Positions 23,113-34,330 of a stretch of 64,000 bases of DNA are shown here, in pieces (position 1 is the stretch's first letter; every line of letters starts with the position of its first letter). Under the pieces are notes generated by a model. It was not told where the DNA came from, ran no database searches, and was given only the letters and a program-made list of their open reading frames with translations. Made by a program: the position numbers and the translations under genes. This DNA is from Prostheceraeus crozeri (lineage: Eukaryota; Platyhelminthes; Polycladida; Euryleptidae): the NCBI GenBank assembly GCA_907163375.1, contig CAJQUW010012957.1, forward strand, positions 196,501 through 260,500, read 5' to 3'.

Positions 23113-23438
23113 TCCTGCATGATGTACAAGGTGTTTCAAAAGTAGGCTAACAGTAGAAATTGGCCTTGAAAAGCTATGTCTTAATGCTATAGATTAATAA
23201 GCTATGTCATAATAATCTTTTCACGATGCCACAGATCGCTAATATGCCTGTATTTCGTAATGGTCTAAATTCAATACTCCTTTGACATCGCGTATAATCC
23301 ATTATTAAAATATCTCGATGATCTCCGTGTTTTCATTCTACATATTTCACTACAACCCAATTTGAATCTATACCGATCATGAGAAGTCGAAATAACTATC
23401 CAACATCTATCAAAAAAAAATTTATTATGACACCATGT

Positions 23439-23718
23439 AAACAAAAAGTAGTTGTTTCAGTTTAAAGCGGAAGAAGGACAGAACAGCTGACATTCGCATG
23501 TCCTCCGCGCCCCTACATCCTGGTGGCATACGAAGACGCAGTCGTCAACACAAAAGAGGCGAAGGAGGAAGAACAGCTGACATCCAAATGTCCCTTACAC
23601 CTTTGTTAATTCCAGCCATCCTCCATAGACCCATCTCGGGGGGGAGAACTTCTGACATTGCCTAGAGGAGGCTGAAATTAATAAAGGATTAACATTAAAA
23701 CAACTACCATTTTTGTTT
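23439..23718. mobile_element. Small inverted-repeat element nested in the Tc1/mariner copy
   Basis: The left AAACAAAAAGTAGTTGTTT is mirrored by AAACAACTACCATTTTTGTTT at the right, bounding about 280 bp. The interior has GAAGAACAGCTGACAT-like phrases twice (around 23479 and 23569) and a GGGGGGG run. No coding content. The boundaries are reasonable but no target duplication was found. Confidence 0.45.
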
Positions 23719-23805
23719 GCTTGGTTTCCTAACAAAAAAAATGAACAAATGAATAACCAAGCTATTCAACATATCAAAAAATTAATCAACTAAAGTTGCA
23801 AAAAT

Positions 23806-24440
23806 TCACGAACGCAAATGCTCAAAAAGTCCACCATGGACATCGGCACATTCTTGGTATCTTTCGGCCACACTGTGGCACACAGTTCCTGCATAAGTTC
23901 CTGTCATCACTGATCTCTTGACAGCTCTGTGATTAGAGAGCGGAGTTTGAGAAAAGTGTGTGAGTTTTCGTCCTACACTTTCTCCTTTACAACGCCCCAA
24001 AAGAAAAAGTCCATCGAGATTAGATCGGGAGAGCTGAGGAGCCAAAGGATGCTACCTACATCTCCGACCACTTTCCTGGAAAAGTGTCATTCAGATAGCT
24101 TCCTACACTCACTGCAAAATGCGCTGGTGCACCATCCTGCTGATAGTACAGCTCATTGAGTTGTTCAATGACTCGCATCTCAGAATCGCAAAGGATTTGG
24201 AGCATTTGAAGGTACACATCAACCGTCTCAGTTCTTTTCAAAAAATACTTGCCCAATCACACACCGTTGCTTGACATACCGGCCCAAGACGTTTAAGCCC
24301 GGCTTGGTTCAAGCTCATTTGTTTGATACCATGAGCGGATTTTCAGGAACCAGTAGACACATTAGGTCTATTTACGTGACCTGATAGTTTGAAACTGGCT
24401 TCGTCAGAACCAAACTATCATTGTCAAGCAAATCTGGGTT
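23806..24440 (-). pseudogene. Tc1/mariner-related transposase, decayed
   Basis: Reading the minus strand from about 24440 down gives FGSDEASFKLSGHVN, the first catalytic Asp region. After interruptions comes KRTETVDVYLQMLQ, then YYQQDGAPAHFAVSV with YLNDTFPGKW, the second Asp in QQDGAPAHF. A WPPRSPD-like segment (APQLSRSNLDGLFLLG) and C-terminal CADVHGGLFEHLRS close it. The motif order is that of transposases usually found in insect and cnidarian IS630/Tc1-like elements. Several frame changes and lost signature residues (SPD replaced by SRS) make it inactive. It lies centrally in the 23130-25283 element, which explains its context. Confidence 0.75.
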
Positions 24441-25283
24441 CTCCCAATTTTCCGACAATACAAACTATGAACACAGCAAACTGCAAGCGTCGTTCAGCAT
24501 CATCCCGGTAAAGGGTGCTGCAACAGTCTGGGTCGGTAGAGGTATTTTTATATATTTTTCAACTCAACTTTCCTCCTATCAGTCTCCAAGTAGAAGCTAT
24601 AGGAGAAATGTCCAACTTCCAATGAGGCTCTTCTTGTTGACTTCTTCTGACTTTGAACAAAATGTTTGGGCCTCTAGCTCCTCGTTTGCTGTTTATTGAA
24701 ACTGATGCCGATGGTGCGTCCTGGAGCTATCGGTGCATGTGCAATCTCTACCGAACCGTCTATTACAAATTTATCTCGAATAGCGATAAATAGCAAATCT
24801 TGAATGAGGATTGCTGTGAAAAGGCATCTCTCCATTCCATATTCCATTCGCACCCTTTTCAGCATTCTTGTTTTTAAAAAAAGGATATCAAAATCCATTG
24901 TCTCTGATCAATTAGAATGACCTGATGACATGACAGAAGCAGCAAATTTCAAAAAGCTTGCAAAAGCTTGATTAATTCACTTCAAGTCAAACTAACAGTG
25001 TTTGATTCAAATCAAATTAATTGAACATATCCATGTACGTAATGTCAGATTGGTGCTATATCTTGTCCATGATAGATTTCAAAATTCCTTTGCCAATGGA
25101 ATGCTACTGCATAGACCAACTAAATGATAGTACAATTACGTTCGAAGTCTATGGCTCTAATTTTTGGACTGATCATGGATATCCATACGACTGAATATCA
25201 GGTGTAAAATCGCCAATAGAATGGTCAATCAATAGATATTTCCTAGGCCAAAAATCAACGTTACGCCCACCTTTTGAAACACC

Positions 25284-26094
25284 AATCAACTTTGTAATAG
25301 AGTTTTCCCGACCCATTATAATGTAGAAATATGCAGATCAAATGTAGAAATAGTGCAAATTAATATCACCTTTTGCCAAATGAAAATATTATTTTCAGAT
25401 CAAATGTAGATAAACATGAATGCAGTTATGAAATGTGGAAGCATAGAAATGCATGTGCATCAAATGTAGAAATAGCAGATCAAATGTCATCTGCTCATCA
25501 ATAAATTGTACAGATTAATCATCAATCACTATAGAAGTTTCATTTAGGACGATGATCACAGATTCGAGTGTCATTCAAGGTACCTTTTATAATTATTTAT
25601 CCGTCATACCATTTTATATGGCTTCTCTAATGTAGCCCATGCATCGTGCTAACCAAATCGAGAATTGAAATTTGATGCAATTTGATGCAAACATTATTTA
25701 AGCTGAAATATGCATCAACTCCTCTGTTGCCATTTATGGGCAATGGACCATGACATTAGAGGGTTGTGGAAGTAGGAGTCCAAACCACGGGAAATCAAGT
25801 CTTCGATGTCATTCAGTGGACGGCAGTGGAGATTATCGAAGACACGAAGACCTCACATTGAAGCAAATAAAGTCTGAGCTATGATTGCGCGAACCCCATC
25901 AATCTCACATCTCCATTTTCTGATTATGCAGTATTCTTGTGACAGGTGTGGCTATTTGGGCCGTGTGGTAACTCGCCGGATTTGATTTTCACGCTTTTGA
26001 CTGATGTGATGATCTGTAATGGGGCTGAAAATCGTCTTGAAAGCGGAAAACACAATTAATGCCGGAAAACCTATAGAATCTTTGGCCAGGGGGA
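25284..26094. other. Intergenic; degenerate CAGATCAAATGTAGA phrases
   Basis: The phrase GATCAAATGTAGAAATA (or close variants) occurs about four to five times between 25325 and 25485, irregularly spaced. This is a degraded local repeat with no other feature. Confidence 0.5.
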
Positions 26095-26132
26095 TCTAGA
26101 TATCTATAATTGTACAATTATAGATATCTAGA
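26095..26132. repeat. 38-bp perfect palindrome
   Basis: TCTAGATATCTATAATTGT (26095-26113) is followed without spacer by its exact reverse complement. Looser symmetry (CCAAAGC/CTTTGG, AATGCC/GGCATT) extends outward about 30 bases on each side, suggesting the centre of an older foldback element. Confidence 0.85.
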
Positions 26133-27455
26133 CCTCCTTGCTTTGGCATTAGTGCGAAGAACTGCAATGATATCGACCACCACAGCAATACAAGCACTTT
26201 ACCATAGAAATGTTATTAGACTGAAATAGAAGTGTCAAGGAGTCCTAGATTGCAACGATGCGCTATGCTAGGGAATTGCTCACATTACACTGATGGTAAT
26301 ATCTAAATGGTCAAGGAAATTGAAGAAATATAGGAATAGTATCCACTTTTAGAGGACAGAAATGCATAGATTCCGAGGACACGCTAGACCCAACGAAGAT
26401 GAAATCTGTGGCGATGTCTGCAAGCAATGATTCCTTAGCGACAATCTATGTTTTTAACATGGATATCTGAGAAGCTTTGCTCAAAAATTCTGATTATTGC
26501 ATAATTTCTATAGAGATTTGACATAGAGTGGTTTTTCCGGACAATAATGTAATTCAGCGGACAATAATGCCAACTACGGCATTAGTGTCGCTGATGTAGA
26601 AATCGGCATGATTTTCATCTTCATTGGGTTAGAATAAACCTTAGTATTCCGGACAAAATTCGCGGTACTCTGAAAATTGGCTTGCATGTTTAGATCGTGC
26701 TTATTCACATAACAAAACACATCGTAAATCCGTCCGTCGCGTGCTATTTGAGTAACAGGAGACGAAAGTTCACATGTTGCATGAGATTTTCTGAAGTCTA
26801 TTTTTATCTTATCTGATTCCATATTGCTGAAAGAGTGACGTGTGCGTGAATAAGCTGACGCTCTCAACCAAGAGTGTTGGCAATCATTGGAAACTTGATA
26901 TGTGCAATGCCCATGACCGTACTTAATTTGTGAAGTGTTTGATATATACAGCATGTGCCATTTAATCTAGCATCAGGATTGGTTTGTTCATCATCAGGAT
27001 TAGTTGCAGAAATTGAAGCAACCGCCAGTCAGCTCGTTATAAAGAAAGGTATTGGTCAATCCTTTTCAAAACTGCATCAGAGTCGCTTAACCACAGTCGT
27101 TTCATAATCTTTTGCTTAACACAGGATAAAATTGGTGATGATATAGTCACAATCAGTATTCAACTATCCTTTAGTCGCGAGTAAATCCGCCAAAAATGTG
27201 CATTTTCGAGATTTTCCTTTCCTCTAATTTTTAAATTTTCCTCTAATTTTCCTCTAATTTGCCTCTAATTTTTAAATTATGTCATTATTCTCTAACTGTC
27301 AATTTTCGTTCGAAAGACGTATCATCGTCCCAATCCCCTATTAGAAAGATGTTTATAAAAGTCGAAATTTCCCATTTTTTGACGTTCCACAGCATTCGGA
27401 CCTAAACTTACACAATTTTTAAACATGAGTAAATGTCATTCCAAGTATTTAACAG
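26133..27455. other. Intergenic, nothing recognised
   Basis: Contains a short degenerate TTTTCCTCTAAT repeat near 27220-27275 and no supported gene. Confidence 0.45.
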
Positions 27456-27860
27456 ATGCTTCAAGAAAATTATCAAAGAAATTTTGTAAGCAGACAAAGG
27501 CATTTATCTAAGAAGATTGGCAAGCTGCAGTGTAATGAATTATTATCAAATTTTTTGTCAACTGGTGATCGAGCTCGTCTGCTTTCGCTTTCATCGTCAC
27601 AAGGTTCGGACTGGTTATCGGCCACTCCTACCCAGGTCTTGGTCAACGACTTGAACCAAATGAGGCTCAAATATTGGTGAATTACGTCTGGAACTTTCAA
27701 TCAGTGAGGAAGACATGACATGTCCAATGCGCACAGAAAAATAATGGACAGTTTTGGTCACCACTGATTAACTTGCAAACGCGGACCAAACATTGTTCGA
27801 CGTCACAACGAGATCCGGACTATCATTATTTGTCTCCGTGCATGCATTGTAGATATCCTT
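27456..27860 (+). mobile_element. RLE-type LINE fragment, upstream part (zinc/RHN region)
   Basis: The + strand encodes STGDRARLLSLSSSQGSDWL and SATPTQ, and after frame changes MDSFGHH, then LTC-KRGPNIVRRHNEIRT. The phrase RARLLSxSxxxxxxWLxAxP, a CP/H-H/C zinc-like cluster and the RHN motif precede the nuclease of retroelements whose C-terminus looks like a restriction-like endonuclease. The matching nuclease piece (PAD-x12-14-D type) lies at 31050-31420. At least one stop and two frame changes interrupt this part. Assignment to a LINE with an R2-like endonuclease is inference from motif order; the reverse transcriptase is not in the window. Confidence 0.5.
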
Positions 27861-27933
27861 TCACTTTATTTGACCTGTAAAGCAGATTATTGCCCGCGCG
27901 GGAGATGATATTTACTACAATGCACGGTGAGGA
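27837..27933. repeat. Short imperfect hairpin
   Basis: CCGTGCATGCATTGTAGATATC is mirrored by GATATTTACTACAATGCACGG around a roughly 50-bp centre that contains the GCCCGCGCGGGA palindrome. It sits where the LINE reading stops and may be a foldback insertion. Confidence 0.55.
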
Positions 27934-27968
27934 GCGTAATGTATGCCAATTATGGGGGCTCTTGTCCT

Positions 27969-28508
27969 CACAGAATTAGACAGGTCGTCTCTTCTTCTGT
28001 TTGACTAGAAGGGAAGCATTGGAACATGTAACGTAAATGAAATGGCACAATCTGCTGACATAATACCATAGCAATGGAACAATGAGCAGCCAGTTCAACA
28101 TGAAACACGCCGAATTGTGCAAAGTTTCAGTGACTGTTGTCAACCGGATCACACAGCAAAGAGACGCAGAACATGTCAAGGTTCTACAGAGAATTTGTGA
28201 ACCGTTTTTTCATGCGCCTGCTAACTTTTTTAGTAATGAACGGGAGGGCCCAACATTAATCGAGAAACTTTTGCGCATGATCTTGAATTCTTCGAATCTT
28301 GAAGGTAATCGTTGGCGATCGCGAGCATTTTGAAGGGAATTCCAGAGCAATCCCGCAAGCGATTGCACGACTATTTTTTCCTAACTCTGCAAGGTATTAA
28401 ACAATTTCTCTTTTTGCCCACTTTATTACAGTTCCTGCATTGCCATCTGTTTGAAATCAGTTTGCACTTCTAGCAAAGTGATTACGATTAAAACAATCTA
28501 ATTCTGTG
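27969..28508 (-). mobile_element. 522-bp-family MITE, 540-bp insertion-rich copy
   Basis: Runs from CACAGAATTAGACAGGTCGT to TCTAATTCTGTG, in inverse orientation to 5925-6446. The flanks CTTGTCCT (27961-27968) and CTTGTACC (28509-28516) agree at 6 of 8 positions. From about 28170 on it carries many extra single bases relative to the other copies, whereas its first 200 bases are clean. Confidence 0.88.
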
Positions 28509-28524
28509 CTTGTACCTGCTTTAG

Positions 28525-30631
28525 GTATATCGTCGACCCTATTTCGTCGCTGTTTATTTTTTTGTTTATTTGTATTTACTGTATTGTGGTTGATTGGGTT
28601 TATTTTTTCTGTTTTTCTTATTTATTTTTGCATTTGTGTTTTTGATTTTTTTATCGGTGTTATCTTTTTGGTTATTTTTTGAGGTTTTTGTCCGTGCTCA
28701 AAACCTCACATGTGTCTTAACAGTGCGATCCGACTGTATTAAAAACCTCACTTGTTGCCTTTTGGACAAAAAATTTTTTTTTGATAAATCAAAATGAAAG
28801 AGACACGATGCCATCGTCATGCAACATATTTTTTGCCGAAGTCGACTGGGAAGCGTGTTTTTTTGCAATTCAAAAATATAACATGGACAATCAAAACCTC
28901 ACATGTGCACTTAATGTCAAAACCTCACATGTGCACTTAATGTCAAAACATCACATGTGCACTTAATGTCAAAACCTCACATGTGCACTTAATGTCAAAA
29001 CCTCACATGTGCACTTAATGTCAAAACATCACATGTGCACTTAATGTCAAAACATCACATGTGCACTTAATGTCAAAACATCACATGTGCACTTAATGTC
29101 AAAACATCACATGTGCAGTTAATGTCAAAGCCTCACATGTGCAATCTAATGTCAAAACCTCACATGTGCAGTTCAATGTGTAAACGTCACATGTGCAGTT
29201 CAGCGTGTAAACGTCACATGTGTCGCTCATAAGTGTACTGAATATGGCCTTGGAATGAAACAAAAAAATAAAATCTAATTGAACTGTATTGTGTATTTGT
29301 ATTCGAATATGCAATGTTGAAATTATACGTTTTTATTCATTTCTAGCAGAATATAAAACATTCGGATGCAGATAATATAGCGCGACTTTAACCTTCGACC
29401 TTTTTCCTTCTGTTCTTATGGAGTCAAGTATTCGGTAGCAATCATTTTGTCGTAACGCCATGATGAGTAATAAAAACTAATTAATATCCTTCGATTTTAT
29501 TGTCAGGAATTATAGACTGCGTACATCACAAATCGATCAATAAGTTCACAATTCAGCCAACACAGGCATGGAATAGAAAGCTGCTGTATCTAAATTCAGG
29601 TCAGTGATGCTTTGATGGATATTCGAAGCACACAGCCGTCAGTGATTTGTGTTTGTGAGTCTGTGAATACGTGTCTTTTACAAAACGTCTTGGATTTATT
29701 CAAAAGCATTGCTGATTCAGTCTGTAAATGGATATACAATAGAGGATACAAATGGTCGGATACAAAAAGTACAAGCACCTACAAGAACTAAAGAAATTTC
29801 GTTGCCTCTTGATTGTATTTGTTTTTATGACCAGCTTGCCGCACTAAACTTCATTGCATGGTTGCAGGCCTATTTGGTAAGAGAGAGGCTTCATCTGTGT
29901 ATGATGGAAGGCCATGATTCATGGAGTTTACTACTCTAGCTCCTACTCTTCATTCTTTGTGTAATTTTGGCATGGAAAATATATTGTTTCTTCTTGTTCT
30001 ATTTATGATCATTTTTCTATCATATCCTAAGTTTTTAATTTTAGTCAAATTAAGCTAATTTGCTAACAATGTTAATCTTCTAGCGCTTTCTGTTATTATT
30101 TTCATCAAATAAAACGTTGCTATGATTGTCAGTTCAATTCTTCTGAAATTAGGTTGTAAGTAAGCCAGCGTTGTAACTAAGTTTTTGTAATATTGTTAAG
30201 AGTTAATTTTAGCAAATAGACAGTAATTGTTAGGTGAAATCAGAAAATTGACTTAGATTGGAACTTGCAAAATTGATGTACAAATAAATCCAAAATCATG
30301 AATCCTAAAATGGCAAACACCTCGTATGTAATGGACAAGCAGAACCTCACATGTGACAAATGGTAAAAAACCTCACATGTGCATAAATTTGACAATGATT
30401 ACGGTATAGCTTCTATAGTTAACATGGGTATCATTTTGAAAATCATATAATTAGTTTGAAACGGATGAGAGTAAATATTCACCATGTAAAGTCCTGTTTC
30501 GATTCAACAAGTACTCAACAAAATGAACAGTTTTTTTCGTCTACTGAAAAGTTGATAAAATGCACATGTGAGGTTTTGACAAATGCACTTTAAGACACAT
30601 GTGAGGTTTTGCACGGACAACGACGATATAC
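28525..30631. mobile_element. TIR element with internal CACATGTG satellite (about 2.1 kb)
   Basis: The outer inverted ends are GTATATCGTCG (28525-28535) and CGACGATATAC (30621-30631). Further in, TTGTCCGTGC (28688-28697) mirrors GCACGGACAA (30611-30620). These are followed by CCTCACATGTG phrases on the left and the inverse CACATGTGAGG on the right. The left side has about 150 T-rich bases between the two inverted blocks. No recognisable transposase was found, and flanking duplications are not evident. It is a non-autonomous DNA element of unassigned superfamily whose subterminal motif has expanded into an array. Confidence 0.6.
28891..29232 (+). repeat. 26-bp minisatellite, about 13 units, CACATGTG core
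   Basis: The unit reads TCAAAACCTCACATGTGCAC followed by TTAATG. Nine units of exactly 26 bp are followed by four of 27-28 bp that drift (CAGTTCAATG, GTAAACGTCACATG). Single copies of CCTCACATGTG also occur at about 28704, 30345 and 30368, and inverted copies at about 30562 and 30596, so the array grew from the element's subterminal motif. Confidence 0.95.
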
Positions 30632-30760
30632 AAGATCTGTAAATAGATATTTTCACGATTGGTCAGGCTAAATTTCTATTCAAATACTCTTGATAATCAT
30701 AGACATGTCAATCACAATCTGTCCTTGATCATCATAGCACGTCGGCAAATGAAATTCTCT

Positions 30761-30898
30761 ACGCAACTCGTGCATGAGATTGCTTCATCATAGCATTCCA
30801 ACTCGTTAGATTTAAATGGTCCTCACCCCACGGGTTCCGGCATTTAAGATATCTAACTCGTGGAGTGCTATAAAGAAGCAATGATGCATTAGTTGCGT
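30761..30898. repeat. 138-bp imperfect palindrome
   Basis: ACGCAACTCGTGCATGAGAT and the following arm to TTAGATTTA pair with TAAGATATCTAACTCGTGG and onward to ATGCATTAGTTGCGT. The centre is a GC-richer loop (CCTCACCCCACGGGTTCCGG). A foldback structure with about 52-bp arms and several mismatches. Confidence 0.7.
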
Positions 30899-30914
30899 AA
30901 ATAACTATTGCGCG

Positions 30915-31048
30915 TCATTTAGCTATGGTATAATATGGAAAAAGAAAGCAGCAATGCATCTCGTAGTGATGATATCTGTATCTATGCTTGTGAAAGACAT
31001 TTTTGAAATCTCAATCAGCGTATATCTCCATGTGTATTCATGTGCAAT
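30915..31048 (+). repeat. Dispersed repeat shared with 49920-50050
   Basis: TAGCTATGGTATAATATGG, GAAAAAGAAAG and ACATTTTTGAAATCTCAATCAGCGTATATCT appear in the same order at 49920-50050. The two copies are about 19 kb apart and clearly related. This piece lies directly before the LINE nuclease segment and may be an insertion into it. Confidence 0.7.
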
Positions 31049-31049
31049 A

Positions 31050-31480
31050 TACTGCCTTTGCTGTCAAGCATCTTTGAATTCCCATATAGAGCCAGGTGCT
31101 GGATTGGACAACTCCCGCAAGCTCTCCCGTCATGCAGAAATGTTGGTGCCATCTTGGTCTATCGGACAGGCTGCTGCAGTTGACATCACCATTGTGCACC
31201 CACTGAAGCCCTCTATCATTGATGAAGCGAGTACGAATGATGATGTCTTTCTCGAGGCGGCCTCGAAGAGAAAGCTTATTATAAATGGACCGAAATGCAG
31301 CGTAGCGGGCTGGCACTGCATTTCGATGGCAGTAACAGTCTATGGTTAATGGGGAGAGGAGGCCTGAGCAGCCTGAACAAGTGTGTGTTGAGAACCATAA
31401 TGGCTATTACCGCATGAACCGCGCGCTTCGCTGCTCGCTCGCAGCGCGCGCGCTACGCGGAGAGAGCTTCGCGGCTGGCG
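31050..31480 (+). mobile_element. RLE-type LINE fragment, nuclease and C-terminal part
   Basis: The + strand encodes SLNSHIEPGAGLDNSRKLS, then HAEMLVPSWSIGQAAAVDIT, IVHPLKPSIIDEAS, KRKLIINGPKCSVAGWHCIS and MAVTVYG. The family pattern RPADIxxPxWxxGxxxAvDxTvxxPL places two acidic positions about 13 residues apart, as in the PD-(x)n-D core of restriction-like endonucleases. Here the first is HAEM instead of PAD, so the site is probably dead. A stop follows VYG at 31347, and a CpG-rich coding tail (31411-31475, Ala/Arg-rich) continues the family's C-terminus. It complements the piece at 27456-27860 and is likely the same insertion, split by later elements. Confidence 0.55.
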
Positions 31481-33835
31481 TTTGCATTAGAAAAGACAAA
31501 TACTCCATCTCTCCTCTCACGCTGTACGGAGGCAGTTTAGTTCTTGTTTTTTATAACTTCTTTGTATAGTTTTGTAGGGTGGATGTACATCATGCTTGAT
31601 GTCACAACAATTGTAAAATGCCACTATGTACGTAATCTACCTTTTGTAATCTTATAATAAAGTTGACTGATATCTATGCTATAATTTATGCTAAATTTGA
31701 TAAATCAAATACCTGTTACAAGGCTGAGATTCTTTGTTTTGTACCCGGAGAATGGCTTACTATAGGTTTCCTGTAAACTCAATGTCATAAGACCGACGCC
31801 TGGCACATGGTGAAGCTTGACTAAGAGGCGAAGTTTGATGAAACTTTATATAGAATACCTTACAGCGTTCTGATGGATACTTTCTTCTATCAAAAGGACA
31901 AGGATACTGATTTAAGCAATTATTTCTTATTTTCTTATTATTCTTATTTAAACAATTATTTCAAATAAGCTGATAGTGATGCGCATTCACCACAAATGTC
32001 AAAAGACCGAAGAAATGCCTCTCAGATGGGACTCACTGCAATAATGCGACACAACCAACAAAAGCAAACTTCAGAACAGAGTTGCACCAATCACATTCTA
32101 TCGGAGAAACCAACCAAATGCCAAATTGAGTCATCAGGCATGCGTTGAGGGTTAAGAAACATCACCAATGGTCATAGGACCGAGACCTTCTCAATTAATT
32201 AAATTGATATAACAATTATATTATTTGTAATAGTTGAAGCAGAATGAAGAAATATCGCTTGATAAATGTAGGTCTATAAGCCAACGCATCCTAATTTCGA
32301 CGCCCTCTTTCTTTCCGTGCATGTGAGTGCTCGAGAGATGTATATCTTTTCTTACATGCTCGGGAATTGTATATCCTACCAGCCGCACATCGTTTGCATG
32401 GCAATTTGATTTATCGTTTATTTAAATTCATTGATGTTATTTATTTATAGTAATTACAGTAAATCGAATGGGATCATAGCACGAGAAACATGAGTATTTT
32501 AGACTCATGTTATGTGACGCCGCATACTGCGCATGCATGGACTAGCTTCCAAGGGAAACGTGATGATCTTCTACCTTTCGAATCAAGGTTTCAACAGACC
32601 ATCAGCTGTTTAACGCCATACAGATTAAAGGTATCATTCTATAGGCTACATGCAAATAGGAATCTGATGGTTCTGAGAATCTCAGAGCGCAAGAACTGCC
32701 TATGTGGTACTGGCGGGAGGAGGAGGAGGAGGAGTCTAGAGAAGAGCCCGAATCCTACCCGCCATGGATGAAGGGGGTTGAGGTTAGTTTGACACTTGCA
32801 CAGAGATAGATTCATTTGCGTCTGGGTAAGTCTAGAGCGGATGTAGTCCTATCCCAGCCAGTGTATGCAAAGGTAGTAAACGATTGAGATTGACATAGAT
32901 ATTCGTCACTCTTTTGGCTTGCGTGATTGGCCAAATACGCGCATAGCAGAAACAGCTCTTAACAGAAACCCACGAACTTCAACGGTCACAGACGTCAAGT
33001 GAAAAACCTTAAACTCAATTTTTCTTAGTGATAGACTCGTCAAATGGCAATGTTACTCACACCGTTCGACTCTTCACGCTCTAAATTTACTGACTGTGTG
33101 CGTTTCATGCGGTGTCGATGTTTTAGTTCGTCAGAATTGAAGCTTGAATTAGCGTTGGGTTCAATGGAATATTGATCTTCTTGCCACTTGAGACTAGTTC
33201 TGACTGTGACCATCAACATTGAAGACAGGCATCTGTATACCGAAACACGCAGACACAATTGATCTCTGTGGATATTTGTCTGTCTGGATATCAATCAATA
33301 TCTCCAGGTTCGGGTCTAGAAATAGTCTGCTTCATACCGTGTTGCAGTTAGACAATGGTATGAAAGGAGCTGCGCTCTGAATAGAAACAACAGTCAGTCA
33401 TGCATGTAGCAGATAAAGCATTGAAAATTGCACAATGCATTCCTCTCACTGTGCAGTTGCATTGAATCACGTTTATTTGATTTTCGTATGCTCAAAACAG
33501 TACATTGGACCATTGATTCACGTCCGTCATTGAGTGGTGTGTTATTCGCAAAGGAAATATTAATACTGGCATAGGCGTGTGAATGTTCATGGACTAATGT
33601 GTTTATAGTTTGGTAAATTGACATTAATTCAAACACTGCAGAATGAAAACCGAGTACTGAGCGAAAGGTGAGCGCTTAATTTGTCTCATGAGTAGATGAT
33701 TATAATCTTTGATTGAATTTGCGCGTCAGAATGCTTTCAATATGGATTTTAAATAAGCGAATTTTTTAAACATGCATAATACTTGCATAATACTATTCTA
33801 TTATAAATGGCTACTGGGATGACTTTCATCATCGT
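31481..33835. other. Intergenic, nothing recognised
   Basis: A (GGA)n-like microsatellite near 32713-32732 is the only notable item. Open frames here show no domain or composition that I would defend as a gene. Confidence 0.4.
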
Positions 33836-34330
33836 ATGAGAATAACAAAAAACAGTGTATATTCTATTAGTTTGAATGGCTGTAACCTCATTTACATCGG
33901 TGAATCGGGCAGAAGTTTGACAGAACGCATGAAAGAGCATCGCTATGATATTGCCCATCAGAATACCGACAAAGTTGTCTCATTTCATTGCACATGGGAA
34001 CACAAACATGATGAATCTGAAATGAAAATATCTATGCTAAATGAACTAAACAATAACGAGAAACAAAGGAAAACAGAAGAACTCAGGTTCATAGGTCAAC
34101 TGATGACAGATTGGCCTCATGGAATAAGCATGTAACATCTCCCATTGTTGAGCCCAAATCTCCTATCACTACGTCTCAATTCTGAGTGATTTTGTGTGTG
34201 ATTTTTCCAACTAAATTCCTGACGAAGATTGTGACTAGTAGGCCATCTCACTGTCCTCCAATCGAAACCGGTTGAAGTTTTTATAATTGTATTGATTTGT
34301 TAAGACGTTGTTTATTTTCATAAAAACTTA
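33836..34330 (+). mobile_element. Penelope-like element 3' end, GIY-YIG endonuclease
   Basis: The frame 33836-34135 reads SVYSISLNGCNLIYIGESGR followed by SLTERMKEHRYDI and closes with LRFIGQLMTDWPHGISM. YIGESGRSLTERMKEH is the YIG half plus the conserved Arg helix of GIY-YIG endonucleases, and the DWPHGIN-like end is typical of Penelope-like elements. The 3' untranslated part holds a hammerhead-like motif (34213-34280). Upstream reverse transcriptase is missing: a 5'-truncated fossil. Confidence 0.75.
34213..34280 (+). ncRNA. Hammerhead-ribozyme-like motif at the Penelope-like 3' end
   Basis: CTGACGA (34219-34225) is followed by GATTG...CAATC as a 5-bp stem with a long loop, then GAAA (34264-34267), ACCGGT as a loopless minimal stem III, and a TT cleavage position. 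AAATTC and GAAGTTT can pair as stem I. One unpaired A lies between CTGACGA and stem II. Minimal hammerheads at Penelope-like ends are an established observation. This copy's activity is inference, and the loopless stem III would need a dimer. Confidence 0.35.

Larger units (their letters stand above)
23130..25283 (-). mobile_element. Tc1/mariner-type element, about 2.15 kb, with inverted ends
   Basis: The left end GGTGTTTCAAAAGTAGGCTAAC (23130-23151) is mirrored at the right by the inverse of GGTGTTTCAAAAGGTGGGCG (25264-25283). A decayed transposase lies on the minus strand in the middle, and a small inverted-repeat element (23439-23718) is nested near its 3' side. The flanking TA is not clear on both sides, so the exact ends may be off by a few bases. 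Confidence 0.65.

Noticed and set aside
28891-29232. CRISPR-like array
   Set aside because: Units are contiguous without variable spacers, and this is animal DNA. It is a minisatellite within a transposon.
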